Below, piece after piece: positions 44,845 to 54,804 of a stretch of DNA of 64,000 nucleotides. Numbering within the stretch: position 1 is the stretch's first letter; each line of letters begins with the position of its first letter. The notes beneath the pieces are model-generated. The model was not told where the DNA came from. It ran no database searches and saw only the letters and a program-made list of their open reading frames with translations. Both the position numbers and the translations under genes were made by a program. Source of the DNA: Segniliparus rugosus ATCC BAA-974 (GTDB lineage Bacteria; Actinomycetota; Actinomycetes; Mycobacteriales; Mycobacteriaceae); NCBI RefSeq assembly GCF_000185725.2, contig NZ_KI391954.1, positions 744,001 to 808,000 of the forward strand, in the 5' to 3' direction.

Positions 44845-45746
44845 GTCCGAGATCCGATCCACATCGCGAGGCCGAGGAGGGCGACGACACCGACGAAGGC
44901 CATAGCCGCGCCCTCGGAAACCGGCCCGAAGCCGCCAAGGTCGTAACCGCCGGGGGAGTTGGTCTCCGTCGCGGTTTTGATGTAAGCGATGATGTCTTTT
45001 TTCGCCTCAGGGGAGAGCTGGCTGTCGGAGAACTTCGGCATGTTCTGCGGCCCGGTGAGCATGGCGGCGTAGATCTGCTGCTCGTTCGGGGCGTCCAACG
45101 GCGGGGCGAATTTCCCGGAGGAGAGCGCGCCGCCCCGTCCGGTGTAGTTGTGGCAGGAGGCGCAGTTCATGCGGAACAGCTCGCCGCCGCGCGCGATCGA
45201 CTCGGGGTCTTTCCCGCGCAGAGACTCCTGGGCGACGATCTTCTCGCCGTCGGCGTCGAGCTTGAAAGTCCCGTCCGGGTTCTTCTCGTACACGACGGAG
45301 GGGCCTTCGCCGAAGGAGTCGACGTAGGCGCTGACCTCTTCGATCTGCTTCTCGTCCCAGTCGGTCTGCTTGCGCTTGATCTGCGCCTCGTTCCGGGCGG
45401 CGGGCATCCGGCCCGACGAAACCTGGAAGTAGACCGCCGCGCTGCCGACCCCGATCAGGCTCGGGCCCTGGTTCTGGACGCCTTCGAGGTTCGCGCCGTG
45501 GCAGGTGATGCACGAGGTCTCGTACAGCTGCTTGCCGTCCCGGATCAGGGAGAGGTCTTTCTCGTCGGCCTTTGCCACCTGCGCGTGCGGGGTGAGCAAA
45601 GTCGTCGCGAAGCCTGCGGCGACCAGTCCGGTGAAAATGACGGCCGCGCTTCGTGCCCGGCGGCGGAACTTGCCGCTGACGCGCTGCTCGTCACCGCCCT
45701 CGGAAGACCGTCGGGGGGCGCCTCTAAGGCGGGAGAGGGGTTTCAC
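44841..45746 (-). CDS. qcrC: bcc complex dihaem cytochrome c subunit
   Basis: QcrC is the dihaem cytochrome cc that directly connects the bcc complex with aa3 oxidase. Two haem-binding motifs are present, CITCH near residue 79 and CASCH near residue 180. A signal anchor lies at [20 protein letters not shown] and a C-terminal membrane helix at [19 protein letters not shown]. Haem methionine candidates are in SSGRMPA and PQNMPKF. The 301-residue length is normal. It lies 16 bp downstream of ctaE and overlaps qcrA. Confidence 0.95.
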   Translation of the reverse strand: MKPLSRLRGAPRRSSEGGDEQRVSGKFRRRARSAAVIFTGLVAAGFATTLLTPHAQVAKADEKDLSLIRDGKQLYETSCITCHGANLEGVQNQGPSLIGVGSAAVYFQVSSGRMPAARNEAQIKRKQTDWDEKQIEEVSAYVDSFGEGPSVVYEKNPDGTFKLDADGEKIVAQESLRGKDPESIARGGELFRMNCASCHNYTGRGGALSSGKFAPPLDAPNEQQIYAAMLTGPQNMPKFSDSQLSPEAKKDIIAYIKTATETNSPGGYDLGGFGPVSEGAAMAFVGVVALLGLAMWIGSRT

Positions 45747-45762
45747 TGGTGCTTGTCCTTCT

Positions 45763-46392
45763 CTACTTCACAAAGTAAATCGTGGCGAACAGTGCGATCC
45801 AGACGACGTCGACGAAGTGCCAGTAATACGACACGACGATCGCGGACGTCGCTTGGGCAGGGGTGAATTTGCTCATCTTGGTCCGAGCCAAGAGCAAGAC
45901 GAAGGCCACGAGGCCGCCGATGACGTGCAGGCCGTGGAACCCGGTGGTGATGAAGAAGACCGAGCCGTACGCGCTGGAGTCCAGGCGGGTGCCCTCGCGG
46001 TAGAGGTTGAAGTACTCGTAGCCCTGGCCGCACACGAAGAACAGGCCCATGAACAGCGTCAGGGTGTACCAGCGGCGCAGTCCGAACACGTCGCCCCGCT
46101 CCGCCGCGAACACGCCCCACTGGCAGGTGAACGAGGAGAGGATGAGGACCGTCGTGACCGGGATCGCCAACGCGAGGTTCAGCTCGGTCGGCTCCGGCGG
46201 CCAGTTCTTGTGCCCGTCCAGCGCGGGAGCCTGCCCGGCCCGGGTCACGAAATACATTGCGAAGAGGCCTGCGAAGAACATCAGCTCGCTCGAAAGCCAA
46301 ACGATGGTGCCGACGCTAACCATGTTGGGCCTGTTGAGCGAGTGAACTCGGCTCGCGATGGCCGCGTGCGAAGGGGCTGCCGCGCTCGTCAT
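45763..46392 (-). CDS. ctaE: cytochrome c oxidase subunit III
   Basis: A 209-residue subunit III with five membrane helices, the short actinobacterial form. Signatures include [20 protein letters not shown] (about 30-49), [37 protein letters not shown] (about 120-156) and [21 protein letters not shown] at the C-terminus. It heads the ctaE-qcrC-qcrA-qcrB operon. A CATACT hexamer ends 6 nt before the ATG and may be a leaderless -10. Confidence 0.95.
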   Translation of the reverse strand: MTSAAAPSHAAIASRVHSLNRPNMVSVGTIVWLSSELMFFAGLFAMYFVTRAGQAPALDGHKNWPPEPTELNLALAIPVTTVLILSSFTCQWGVFAAERGDVFGLRRWYTLTLFMGLFFVCGQGYEYFNLYREGTRLDSSAYGSVFFITTGFHGLHVIGGLVAFVLLLARTKMSKFTPAQATSAIVVSYYWHFVDVVWIALFATIYFVK

Positions 46393-46470
46393 GTTTTGAG
46401 TATGACACCTCGTAGTAGCTTCGCTGCCTCCGGGGTCGGATAGCGGCGGGGAAAAGTTCCGAACGACTTC

Positions 46471-46845
46471 TTACGCAGGCAGAACTGCCCACAGGGCCAG
46501 GGCCGCTGCGGCGAACAAGCCCTGCGAGACGGCGGCGCGCAGGTGGGAGAGCCCCGTGCTGGCCAAAACAAAAGCGGCCCCGACGATGCAGGACAGCGCG
46601 AAGACGGCCACCAGCTCGCCGCTCGTCCCAGGGGCGGCGAGACCTGCGAAGACTCCGACGGCGAGAAACAAATTGTAGAAGCCTTGGTTGTACGCCATGG
46701 GCTTGATCACGACGGCTTCGTCCGCCGAACGCACGCCGAATCGCTTGTATATCTGCGGCTTCGTCCAGAACACGCTCTCCATGAAGAAGATCGCGACGTG
46801 CAGCAGGGCGGCGAGGGCGGCGAAGGTTTGGAAGGCGATGCGCAT
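46471..46845 (-). CDS. DUF1304 membrane protein
   Basis: A 124-residue membrane protein of the DUF1304 family. Four hydrophobic helices are visible, with the conserved VAIFFMESVFWTKPQIYKRF segment in the first and NQGFYNLFLAVGVFAGL in the second. The function is unknown. The ATG at 46845 is chosen because TACTAT ends 6 nt before it; the open frame extends 17 codons upstream. It is divergent from trpD and lies 78 bp upstream of ctaE on the same strand. Confidence 0.82.
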   Translation of the reverse strand: MRIAFQTFAALAALLHVAIFFMESVFWTKPQIYKRFGVRSADEAVVIKPMAYNQGFYNLFLAVGVFAGLAAPGTSGELVAVFALSCIVGAAFVLASTGLSHLRAAVSQGLFAAAALALWAVLPA

Positions 46846-46851
46846 CCTCGC

Positions 46852-46857
46852 ATAGTA
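46852..46857 (-). promoter_or_regulatory. -10 element of the DUF1304 gene (leaderless)
   Basis: TACTAT on the minus strand ends 6 nt before the ATG at 46845. It supports that start over the longer open frame. Confidence 0.5.
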
Positions 46858-46887
46858 GGCGGCCCGCGAGCGCCGGACCGGCGCCGC

Positions 46888-46893
46888 TACGAT
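46888..46893 (+). promoter_or_regulatory. -10 element of trpD (leaderless)
   Basis: TACGAT ends 6 nt before the GTG at 46900. Only 54 bp separate trpD from the divergent DUF1304 start, so the two promoters are back to back. Confidence 0.5.
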
Positions 46894-46899
46894 CACGCT

Positions 46900-47973
46900 G
46901 TGTCGTCCCCGGACCAGTCCTCTCTGTCATGGCCCGCGCTCCTGCGCGAGCTTTTCGCCCGTCGCGAGCTCTCCGCCGAGCAGGCCCGGTGGGCGATGGG
47001 GGAGATCATGGCGGGGCGGACGGAGCGGGCGCGGATCGGGGCGTTCGCGGCGGCGCTGACGACGAAGGGCCCCACGGCGGGAGAGCTCGACGGCCTCGCC
47101 GAGGCGATGCGCGAGCGCGCGGTGCCCCTTGCGGTGGACCGCGCCTGCGTGGATTTGGTCGGCACCGGGGGCGACGGGCTCGGCACCGCGAACATTTCCA
47201 CGCTCGCCGCGGTGGTGACCGCCGCGTGCGGCGTGCCGGTGGTCAAGCACGGTTCCCGCGCGGCCTCTTCCCGCTGCGGCTCTGCCGATGTCCTTGAGGC
47301 GCTCGGCGTGCGGATCGAGCTCGGCCCCGAAGATCTGGCGAGGTGCGTGGCGGAGGTGGGGATCGGCTTCTGCTTCGCTCAGCGCTACCACCCCTCCATG
47401 CGGGAAGTGGCGCCAGTCCGCAAGGAGTTGGGCGCTCCGACGGTGTTCAACGTCTTAGGGCCGCTCGCCAACCCGGCAAGGCCGAAGTTCGGCCTCATCG
47501 GCTGCTCGTGGGAGCCGCTGGCCGAGTCGATGGCGCACGTCTTCGCCAAACGGGGCGACCGCGTGGCCGTGGTCCGAGGGGCGGACGGCCTCGACGAGCT
47601 CACCACCACGGGTGGGAACAGCGTCTGGCTCGCGGAGGAGGGCGGGGTGAGCCGGTTCGGGCTCGACGCGGCGGATTTCGGCGTGCCGAGGGCGGGGATC
47701 GGCCAACTCCTCGGCGGGCAGACCGCCGAGGAGGGCGCGATATTGGTCACAGCGGTCCTTGCCGCGCAGAAGCCATCCGGCGCGGCCTGGGACGTCGCCG
47801 CGATCCGAGACGTGGTCCGGTGGAACGCAGCGGTCGCGGTCGCCGTGGCGCGGGGCAGAAGGCTCGATCGAACGGGGATTGCCGAGAGCCTCGGGGAAGC
47901 GGACGAGGCGCTCGCGAGCGGCGCGGCGGCGGCGCTGTTGCGCCGGTGGGTCGAATTCTGTTCGTCGCTCTGA
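46900..47973 (+). CDS. trpD: anthranilate phosphoribosyltransferase
   Basis: TrpD attaches phosphoribose from PRPP to anthranilate in tryptophan synthesis. The 357-residue protein shows the PRPP-binding VDLVGTGGDGLGTANIST near residues 87-104, VVKHGSRAASSRCGSADVLEALG near 114-136, and the RYHPSMREVAPVRKELGAPTVFN region that binds anthranilate and magnesium. The GTG start is fixed by the -10 at 46888. As in M. tuberculosis (Rv2192c), trpD stands alone next to the respiratory genes rather than in a trp operon. Confidence 0.95.
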   Translation: MSSPDQSSLSWPALLRELFARRELSAEQARWAMGEIMAGRTERARIGAFAAALTTKGPTAGELDGLAEAMRERAVPLAVDRACVDLVGTGGDGLGTANISTLAAVVTAACGVPVVKHGSRAASSRCGSADVLEALGVRIELGPEDLARCVAEVGIGFCFAQRYHPSMREVAPVRKELGAPTVFNVLGPLANPARPKFGLIGCSWEPLAESMAHVFAKRGDRVAVVRGADGLDELTTTGGNSVWLAEEGGVSRFGLDAADFGVPRAGIGQLLGGQTAEEGAILVTAVLAAQKPSGAAWDVAAIRDVVRWNAAVAVAVARGRRLDRTGIAESLGEADEALASGAAAALLRRWVEFCSSL

Positions 47974-48198
47974 AAAATTTTCAGATAAAATTTGTTGTTC
48001 TCTGACCTGGACTGGAACACGCGCTGTGTCCGACACGGCGCGCGCGGAGTGGACATGCTGGCTGTCGTTTCGTACTCTGATCCGAGACGTACACCAAAAT
48101 GTTATCTCGCGACGGCGCAAGGGGCCGTCATTCTGTCTCGCCGCCTGAGGGCGGGAACGCGGGCGCGGAACATGAGATCCAATGACTGGAGGTAGTAG
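47974..48198 (+). promoter_or_regulatory. 225-bp leader/promoter region of ripC
   Basis: Directly after the trpD stop is an A+T-only palindrome, AAATTTT-CAGAT-AAAATTT (47976-47994), with a TAAAAT hexamer inside (47986-47991), striking in this G+C-rich DNA. If this is the ripC promoter the mRNA has a leader of about 200 nt. That leader contains GTGTC-C-GACAC (48026-48036) and a GACGGC/GCCGTC hairpin (48111-48129). The region could hold a cis-regulatory RNA, but I recognise no known riboswitch consensus. GGAGG precedes the GTG start of ripC. Confidence 0.4.
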
Positions 48199-49392
48199 GT
48201 GCTGGACTCGACAAGCGAGGCGCACTCGCGTCGAAGCGCCGCATCGGGCCGCGCTGCTGTTGCGCGGCGGATGTCGGCGGCGCTGCTCGCCGCTGTTGTG
48301 GCTGCCGCTCTCTCGGTGGTGAACGCTTGGTCGGATCCCGCCGACCCGGTGGCCGAGCTGCGCGCCCTCGCCCGCCAGTCGGAGCAGACCGAAGAGGCTC
48401 AGTACCAAGCGCTCACCGACCTGAACGCGGCGCACGCGGCCCGCGCGCAAGCGCAGACCAGGCTGGTGGAGGACCAGGCGAGGGAAGAACAGGCGCGGGC
48501 GGACGTCGAGCGCTACCAGGGCGTGGTGGACATGTTCGTCGAGACCGCCTACAACGGAGTCCGGCTCAACGAGGTGTACGCCCTTTTGGTGAGCAAATCC
48601 CCTGGGCAGCTTCTGGACCAGATGTCCGACATCAAGGCCATCGCGTCCGACGTGCACGACAAGGTGACCAGCTACAAGAACTCCTACGCGAAGGCGCAGC
48701 AGGCCGCGGCGGACACCGCGCAGGCGCTCGATGCCGCGAAAGCGGCCGAGCAGCGCGCCATGGCGAAGAAAGCCGAGTTGCAGGCGAAAGAAGCCCAGCT
48801 CCAGCAGCAGATCGCGGCCATCAAAGACCAGTACGCCAAGTTGACCCCGCAACAGCTCCACGACTTCAGCGTCAACCCGATGGAAGGCGCCACTCCGCAG
48901 CCGCAGGCCGCCCCGCCCGCGCAGGTCTTCCCGGAGGAAGATGCTCCGAACGGCCTCGGCCTCGGCCAGGATCCGAAGAAGCAGGAGGCGGCTCCGCGCC
49001 CGCCGGAATCCTCCGACGCTCCTGAGGAGCAGGCGGGCGCGACCTCCAAGGGCCGGGCTGTGCAGGCCGCGCTCAGCCGCGTCGGCAAGCCTTACGTGTG
49101 GGGCGGCTCCGGTCCGGGCGTGTTCGACTGCTCGGGTCTGGTGATGTGGTCTTACCAGCAGGTCGGTCGTTCGCTGCCGCACTCCAGCCAGGCGCAGGAC
49201 GGTCTCGGCAGGCACATCGGGCGCGGCGACCTCCAGCCCGGCGACTTGGTGACGTATTACTCGGGCGTCTCGCACGTCGCGATCTACATCGGCAACGGAA
49301 TGGTCGTCCATGCGCCGACCTACGGCCAGCCGGTCACCGTCGCGCCGATCGACGCGGCGGGCCCGGTGCACGCGTTCGTCCGGATGGGCTGA
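48199..49392 (+). CDS. ripC: NlpC/P60 peptidoglycan endopeptidase
   Basis: A secreted hydrolase that cleaves peptide stems of peptidoglycan, matching M. tuberculosis Rv2190c (RipC) by synteny and layout. The 397 residues comprise a signal sequence (AALLAAVVAAALSVVNA, about 27-43), a long coiled coil (about 50-215), a Pro-rich linker (about 240-285) and the NlpC/P60 domain. The catalytic Cys is in FDCSGLVMWS (about 311) and the His in SHVAIYIG (about 369), with the third residue in VVHAP. The coiled coil probably inhibits or positions the domain. The GTG start follows GGAGG. Confidence 0.92.
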   Translation: MLDSTSEAHSRRSAASGRAAVARRMSAALLAAVVAAALSVVNAWSDPADPVAELRALARQSEQTEEAQYQALTDLNAAHAARAQAQTRLVEDQAREEQARADVERYQGVVDMFVETAYNGVRLNEVYALLVSKSPGQLLDQMSDIKAIASDVHDKVTSYKNSYAKAQQAAADTAQALDAAKAAEQRAMAKKAELQAKEAQLQQQIAAIKDQYAKLTPQQLHDFSVNPMEGATPQPQAAPPAQVFPEEDAPNGLGLGQDPKKQEAAPRPPESSDAPEEQAGATSKGRAVQAALSRVGKPYVWGGSGPGVFDCSGLVMWSYQQVGRSLPHSSQAQDGLGRHIGRGDLQPGDLVTYYSGVSHVAIYIGNGMVVHAPTYGQPVTVAPIDAAGPVHAFVRMG

Positions 49393-49452
49393 GCGCTGAG
49401 CCGCCCTAGCTCGAACACGCTGTTTGTGTCGTTCAACTCCGTCGATTTGATT

Positions 49453-49458
49453 TAGGCT
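49453..49458 (+). promoter_or_regulatory. -10 element of pimB (leaderless)
   Basis: TAGGCT ends 6 nt before the GTG at 49465; TTCAAC about 15 bp upstream is a weak -35. It is the same hexamer as in the SoxR-dependent promoter. Confidence 0.5.
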
Positions 49459-49464
49459 GGTCGG

Positions 49465-50598
49465 GTGTCCAAGGCTCTCCTGATCACGAATGACTTCCCG
49501 CCCAGGCCGGGAGGGATCCAGTCGTACGTGCACGCGCTCGCCACGCGGCTGCCCGCGGATTCGCTCGTCGTCTACACCGCCTCGTGGCGGAACGAGGCCG
49601 AGCAGCGCGCGTTCGACGCCGCGCAGCCTTTTCCGATCGTCCGTCATCCGCGTTCGTTGCTGCTGCCGAACCCGTGGACCGCGCGGCGTTCTCAAGAGCT
49701 CGTCCGGGAACACGGCGCGGACTCGGTGTGGTTCGGCGCGGCGGCCCCCTTCGCGCTGCTCGCGAACGCGGTGCGGTCGGCGGGGGCGAAACGGGTGGTG
49801 GCGAGCACCCACGGCCACGAAGTGGGCTGGTCGATGACTCCCGGAGCCCGGCAGGCGCTCGGCCGCATCGGTTCCACCGTCGACACGGTCACCTATGTGA
49901 GCCATTACGCGCTGCGGCGCGTGCGGCGGGCGTTCGGGCCAGGCGTGGATTTCGTGCGGCTCGCGCCCGGCGTGGACGCCGAGCGCTTCCAGCCCGACCC
50001 TCAGCTTCGCGGGGCGATGCGGGAGCGGCATGGCTTCGGCGAGGCTCCGGTTCTGCTTTGCCTCGCGCGCCTGGTGCCGCGCAAGGGGCAGGACGTGCTC
50101 ATCAAGGCGATGCCGAAGGTGCTCCGCGAAGTTCCGGACGCGCTGCTCGTGATCGTCGGGTCCGGGCCGTGCGAGAAGAATTTGCGCAAGCTCGCCGACG
50201 AGCACGGCGTGACCGACCGGGTGCGTTTCATCGGCCGGGTGCCCGAGGAGGACCTGCCTGCTTGGTACGCCATGGCGGACGTGTTCGCCATGCCGTGCCG
50301 CACTCGGGGCAAGGGGCTCGATGTGGAGGGCCTGGGCATCGTCTTCCTCGAAGCTTCGGCGGCAGGGCTCCCGGTGATCGCCGGGGATTCCGGCGGCGCT
50401 CCGGAGACCGTGCGCGAGGGCGAGACCGGCACCGTTGTTTCGGGACGGTCCGTGCAAGAGGTCGGCGACGCCGCCGTCCGGCTGCTCTCGGACCCGATTC
50501 GGGCGAGCAAAATGGGGGTCGCGGGACGCGCCTGGGTGCAGGAGTCCTGGGGCTGGGACACTTCGGCGGCCAAGCTGGCGGAACTGCTCGACCTCTGA
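49465..50598 (+). CDS. pimB: phosphatidylinositol mannosyltransferase (GT4)
   Basis: A 377-residue GT-B glycosyltransferase of family GT4. It should add the second mannose to phosphatidylinositol monomannoside from GDP-mannose, as M. tuberculosis Rv2188c (PimB'). The N-domain begins ALLITNDFPPRPGGIQSYVH with the glycine loop. The C-domain has CLARLVPRKGQDVLIKAMPK near residue 197 and the nucleotide-sugar motif EGLGIVFLEASAAGLPVIAG near residue 290. It is cytoplasmic and membrane-associated. It lies downstream of ripC with its own leaderless promoter. Confidence 0.93.
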   Translation: MSKALLITNDFPPRPGGIQSYVHALATRLPADSLVVYTASWRNEAEQRAFDAAQPFPIVRHPRSLLLPNPWTARRSQELVREHGADSVWFGAAAPFALLANAVRSAGAKRVVASTHGHEVGWSMTPGARQALGRIGSTVDTVTYVSHYALRRVRRAFGPGVDFVRLAPGVDAERFQPDPQLRGAMRERHGFGEAPVLLCLARLVPRKGQDVLIKAMPKVLREVPDALLVIVGSGPCEKNLRKLADEHGVTDRVRFIGRVPEEDLPAWYAMADVFAMPCRTRGKGLDVEGLGIVFLEASAAGLPVIAGDSGGAPETVREGETGTVVSGRSVQEVGDAAVRLLSDPIRASKMGVAGRAWVQESWGWDTSAAKLAELLDL

Positions 50599-50781
50599 CG
50601 CGGTCCGATTGCCAAGTCTCCTGCTCGCAGCGCTCGGGGGCAGCGCCTCGCCGCTCGTTCTTCGCTCCGTTGCGCGCGCCGTCGCCTTCGGCCCCGCCGG
50701 GGCGACTCCCGTTCGCGGGGCTCGTCCGCCTGGATCCGTCAGAGGCTCGGAGCAGCGCGACCTGATAGCGTTTCTGCCACT

Positions 50782-51171
50782 ATGCACAGTGTTCAGATCG
50801 CCGACCAAACTTTCGTCGCGGCGTCTCCAGCGAGCGTCGGCCAGGGCCTTGAGGACCAGAGCCGCTGGTTGCGTTGGTGGCCGGAGCTGGACCTGAAGGT
50901 CCGTGAGGCTCGGGGCGAAAAAGGCGTCCGATGGTTGGTCAGCGGCCAGGTCCAGGGCACCATGGAAGTCTGGCTCAAACCCGAGCTGGACGGCACCCTG
51001 CTGCACTTCTTCCTGCACGGGGAGCCGGCCGCGCCATTGCGTCCCCGCGAGCTGCGCAGGCTCGTCCGAAGGCTCAGGCTGGCGGGGAAGGCGATGAGTT
51101 TCGAGCTGAAAGACCGCTACGAGGCGGGGAAGCCGCCGGGCCATGCGCCCGCACCGGAGCCGACGCGGTAG
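50782..51171 (+). CDS. conserved hypothetical, Rv2186c-like (SRPBCC-like)
   Basis: A 129-residue protein matching M. tuberculosis Rv2186c by position and sequence pattern. It begins VQIADQTFVAASPASVGQGL, and WLVSGQVQGTMEVWLKPELDGTLLHFFL suggests the antiparallel sheet of a START/SRPBCC lipid-binding fold, followed by a basic C-terminal helix (RELRRLVRRLRLAGKAM). It is followed after 9 bp by a clear SRPBCC gene. The biochemical function is unknown. Location between pimB and an acyltransferase suggests envelope lipid metabolism. Confidence 0.75.
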   Translation: MHSVQIADQTFVAASPASVGQGLEDQSRWLRWWPELDLKVREARGEKGVRWLVSGQVQGTMEVWLKPELDGTLLHFFLHGEPAAPLRPRELRRLVRRLRLAGKAMSFELKDRYEAGKPPGHAPAPEPTR

Positions 51172-51174
51172 GTT
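51169..51174 (+). promoter_or_regulatory. -10 element of the SRPBCC gene (leaderless)
   Basis: TAGGTT starts in the stop codon of the preceding gene and ends 6 nt before the ATG at 51181. Confidence 0.45.
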
Positions 51175-51180
51175 GGGCGT

Positions 51181-51621
51181 ATGGCAGATCACACGAATCA
51201 ATCGATTGTCATTGGGGCGAAGCCAGCGGACGTGATGGCGGTGATCGCCGACCTCGACCGTTACCCGGAATGGGTGGACGCCGCCAAATCGGTCGAAATC
51301 CTCGAGCGCGACAAGAACGGGTTCGCCGCGAAGGCGCGGTTTGTGCTCGACGCGGCGCTGCTCAAGGACACCTACGAATTGCGCTACACGTGGGCGGAAG
51401 ACGGCCTTTCCGTGCGGTGGACTTTGCTGGAGAGCACGATCATGCGCTCGCAAGAGGGCGCGTACCTCCTCGAGCCGAACGAGAAGGGCACGAAAGTGAC
51501 CTACGAGCTGTCCGTTGACTTGCGGATCCCCATGATCGGGCTGTTCCGGCGCAAAGCCGAGCGGGCGATCATCGACACCGCGCTGAAAGAGCTGAAGAAG
51601 CGCGTCGAATCCTTGAGCTGA
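51181..51621 (+). CDS. SRPBCC family protein, Rv2185c (TB16.3)-like
   Basis: A 146-residue START-like protein of the polyketide cyclase/dehydrase group. The N-terminal strand and helix (SIVIGAKPADVMAVIADLDRYPEWVDAAKSVEIL) and the sheet VRWTLLESTIMRSQEGAYLL are typical, as is the long C-terminal helix AERAIIDTALKELKKRVESL. It should bind a hydrophobic ligand. The M. tuberculosis equivalent is Rv2185c. The role is unknown, and it may act with the preceding paralogue-like gene. Confidence 0.85.
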   Translation: MADHTNQSIVIGAKPADVMAVIADLDRYPEWVDAAKSVEILERDKNGFAAKARFVLDAALLKDTYELRYTWAEDGLSVRWTLLESTIMRSQEGAYLLEPNEKGTKVTYELSVDLRIPMIGLFRRKAERAIIDTALKELKKRVESLS

Positions 51622-51829
51622 TCCGCGCCGCAAACGGAGCCTCGCCGCGTCGTCGGCTCCTCGCGCGCTTGTTCCGCTGGCGCTGCACTGGTCTGGGCCC
51701 CGCGCGCGGGGGATCGTCCGTTTGGTTTCCCGAGGACCGACCGGGCTCGTCCCCTCGCGTCCCCGCTCTCCGGATCCGTCGGGTTCGCGGCAGGAGTCGG
51801 GTTCCCCTGGAATGGATCGATGCGATAGG

Positions 51830-51835
51830 TAGAGT
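51830..51835 (+). promoter_or_regulatory. -10 element of the acyltransferase gene (leaderless)
   Basis: TAGAGT ends 7 nt before the GTG at 51843. It marks that GTG as the start, although the frame is open 58 codons further upstream. Confidence 0.4.
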
Positions 51836-51842
51836 GATACCC

Positions 51843-52643
51843 GTGACCACGAGCCAAGCTGCTGCGAAACCAGAGGTTGAGAAACCGGTGCATAAGGCGT
51901 TGACGAAGGACTATTCCGAGCGCACGCTCTGGTACCGCGCGTTCAAACATGTGCTCATCGGCCCGGCGCTGAACCTGCTGTGCCCGAGCACGGTCGAGGG
52001 CGTGGAGAACATTCCGAGTTCTGGGGGCGCGCTCATCGCGTACAACCACCTCTCCGCCACCGACTGGCTCTTCGTCCCGTTGGCGGTGCCCCGCAAGGTG
52101 ACGCACGTTGCGAAGAGCGAGTATTTCACCGGCACGGGGATCAAGGGGGCCTTCCAGCGCTGGTTCTTCTCGTCCGCGGGGCAGGTGCCGATCGACCGCA
52201 GCGGCGGCGACGCCTCTCGGGCCGCCCTCGAGTCGCTGAAGAAGGTGCTGGCCAAAGGGAATCTGGCCGCCATCTTCCCGGAAGGCACCCGTTCGCCGGA
52301 CGGACGGCTGTACAAGGGCAAGACCGGAGCCGCGCGGATCGTGCTCGAAGCGAAAGTCCCCGTGATCCCGGTCGGCGTGATCGGGACGGACAAGGTTCTG
52401 GCCCCCGACAGCGCGAAATTCCACCCCCATCCGGTGACCGTGCGCATTGGCAAGCCGTTGGACTTCTCGCGCTTCTACGACTTCGTGGGCAACCACTACG
52501 TCGAGCGCTCCATCGCCGACGAGATCATGTACGAGATCATGCGGCTGAGCGGCCAGGAGTATGTGGACGCGTACGCGACCCGGAAGAAGAGATCCGGGGG
52601 GGAGAAAGGCTCCGGGCCGAAGACGACTCCTTCGGCAGCCTGA
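51843..52643 (+). CDS. 1-acylglycerol-3-phosphate O-acyltransferase (PlsC family)
   Basis: A 266-residue membrane-associated acyltransferase that should acylate lysophosphatidate or a related lipid. The HX4D motif is YNHLSATDWLF (about residue 68), the substrate motif FPEGTRSPDGRLYKGKTGAA lies near 145-164, and VPVIPVGVIGTDKVL is the fourth block. It corresponds to Rv2182c of M. tuberculosis. The stop TGA overlaps the next ATG by one base. The C-terminal 20 residues are Lys/Gly-rich. Confidence 0.88.
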   Translation: MTTSQAAAKPEVEKPVHKALTKDYSERTLWYRAFKHVLIGPALNLLCPSTVEGVENIPSSGGALIAYNHLSATDWLFVPLAVPRKVTHVAKSEYFTGTGIKGAFQRWFFSSAGQVPIDRSGGDASRAALESLKKVLAKGNLAAIFPEGTRSPDGRLYKGKTGAARIVLEAKVPVIPVGVIGTDKVLAPDSAKFHPHPVTVRIGKPLDFSRFYDFVGNHYVERSIADEIMYEIMRLSGQEYVDAYATRKKRSGGEKGSGPKTTPSAA

Positions 52644-53125
52644 TGCCGAAATTTTTCTACGACACCGAGTTCATCGAAGACGGGGCCACGATCGACCTGG
52701 TCTCCATCGGCGTGGTCGCCGAGGACGGCAGGGAGTTCTACCGGGTGTCTTCGGAATTCGAAGCTCGGAAAGCCGGGAAATGGGTGCGCGAGCACGTGCT
52801 GAGCCAGTTGCCGCCGCTTTCGTCCCCGCTCTGGGTGCCGAGGTCCCGGCTGCGCGACGAGCTGCTGGAGTTTTTGACTTCGGGCGGGAAGGACCCCATC
52901 GAGCTGTGGGCGTGGATGGGGGCGTACGACCATGTGGTGCTTTGCCAGCTCTGGGGCGCGATGCCAGCGTTGCCGAGGGCGCTTCCCCGGTACACAAGGG
53001 ACGTGCGCCAGCTCTGGGAGGATCGCGGCAGCCCGTCGTTGCCTCCGGTCCCCGACGGCGCGCACGACGCGCTCGTCGACGCGAGGCATTGCCGCGAGCG
53101 CTACCTCGCGATCCAGGCTGCTTGA
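52643..53125 (+). CDS. DEDDh-type 3'-5' exoribonuclease (Rv2179c family)
   Basis: A 160-residue exonuclease. The DEDD metal ligands are FFYDTEF (Asp/Glu about 6-8), WAWMGAYDHVVL (Asp about 101) and AHDALVDARH (His about 146, Asp about 151). It matches the structurally defined Rv2179c family from M. tuberculosis, which cleaves 3' overhangs of double-stranded RNA. It is translationally coupled to the acyltransferase gene. The long open frame upstream lies inside that gene. aroG follows after 75 bp with its own promoter. Confidence 0.88.
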   Translation: MPKFFYDTEFIEDGATIDLVSIGVVAEDGREFYRVSSEFEARKAGKWVREHVLSQLPPLSSPLWVPRSRLRDELLEFLTSGGKDPIELWAWMGAYDHVVLCQLWGAMPALPRALPRYTRDVRQLWEDRGSPSLPPVPDGAHDALVDARHCRERYLAIQAA

Positions 53126-54622
<1,497 letters not shown>

Positions 54623-54804
54623 CGGCGGCGCGGCGCGCAGGGGCGGCCAGGTCGCGCGAAGACCGGTTGCGGCGGCGCGCTCATGGGTGGCGTATGGTTG
54701 TCGGCTTGGACCCAGACGGGGGGCGCTCTTCGGTTGGCCGCTCGTCGAGCGAGCGCGGCGCGTTCGAGGTCTGTTCGGACTGGCGATGAGAGAAAGCGGT
54801 ACAG

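Noticed and set aside
48000-48198. c-di-AMP (ydaO) riboswitch before ripC
   Set aside because: The expected gene class fits, but the conserved sequence blocks of that riboswitch are not visible. It is kept only as a check in the findings.
47455-51633. A 1392-codon minus-strand open frame
   Set aside because: It is antisense to trpD, ripC, pimB and two further clear genes. The composition (Arg/His/Gly-rich) is that of an antisense shadow in G+C-rich DNA.
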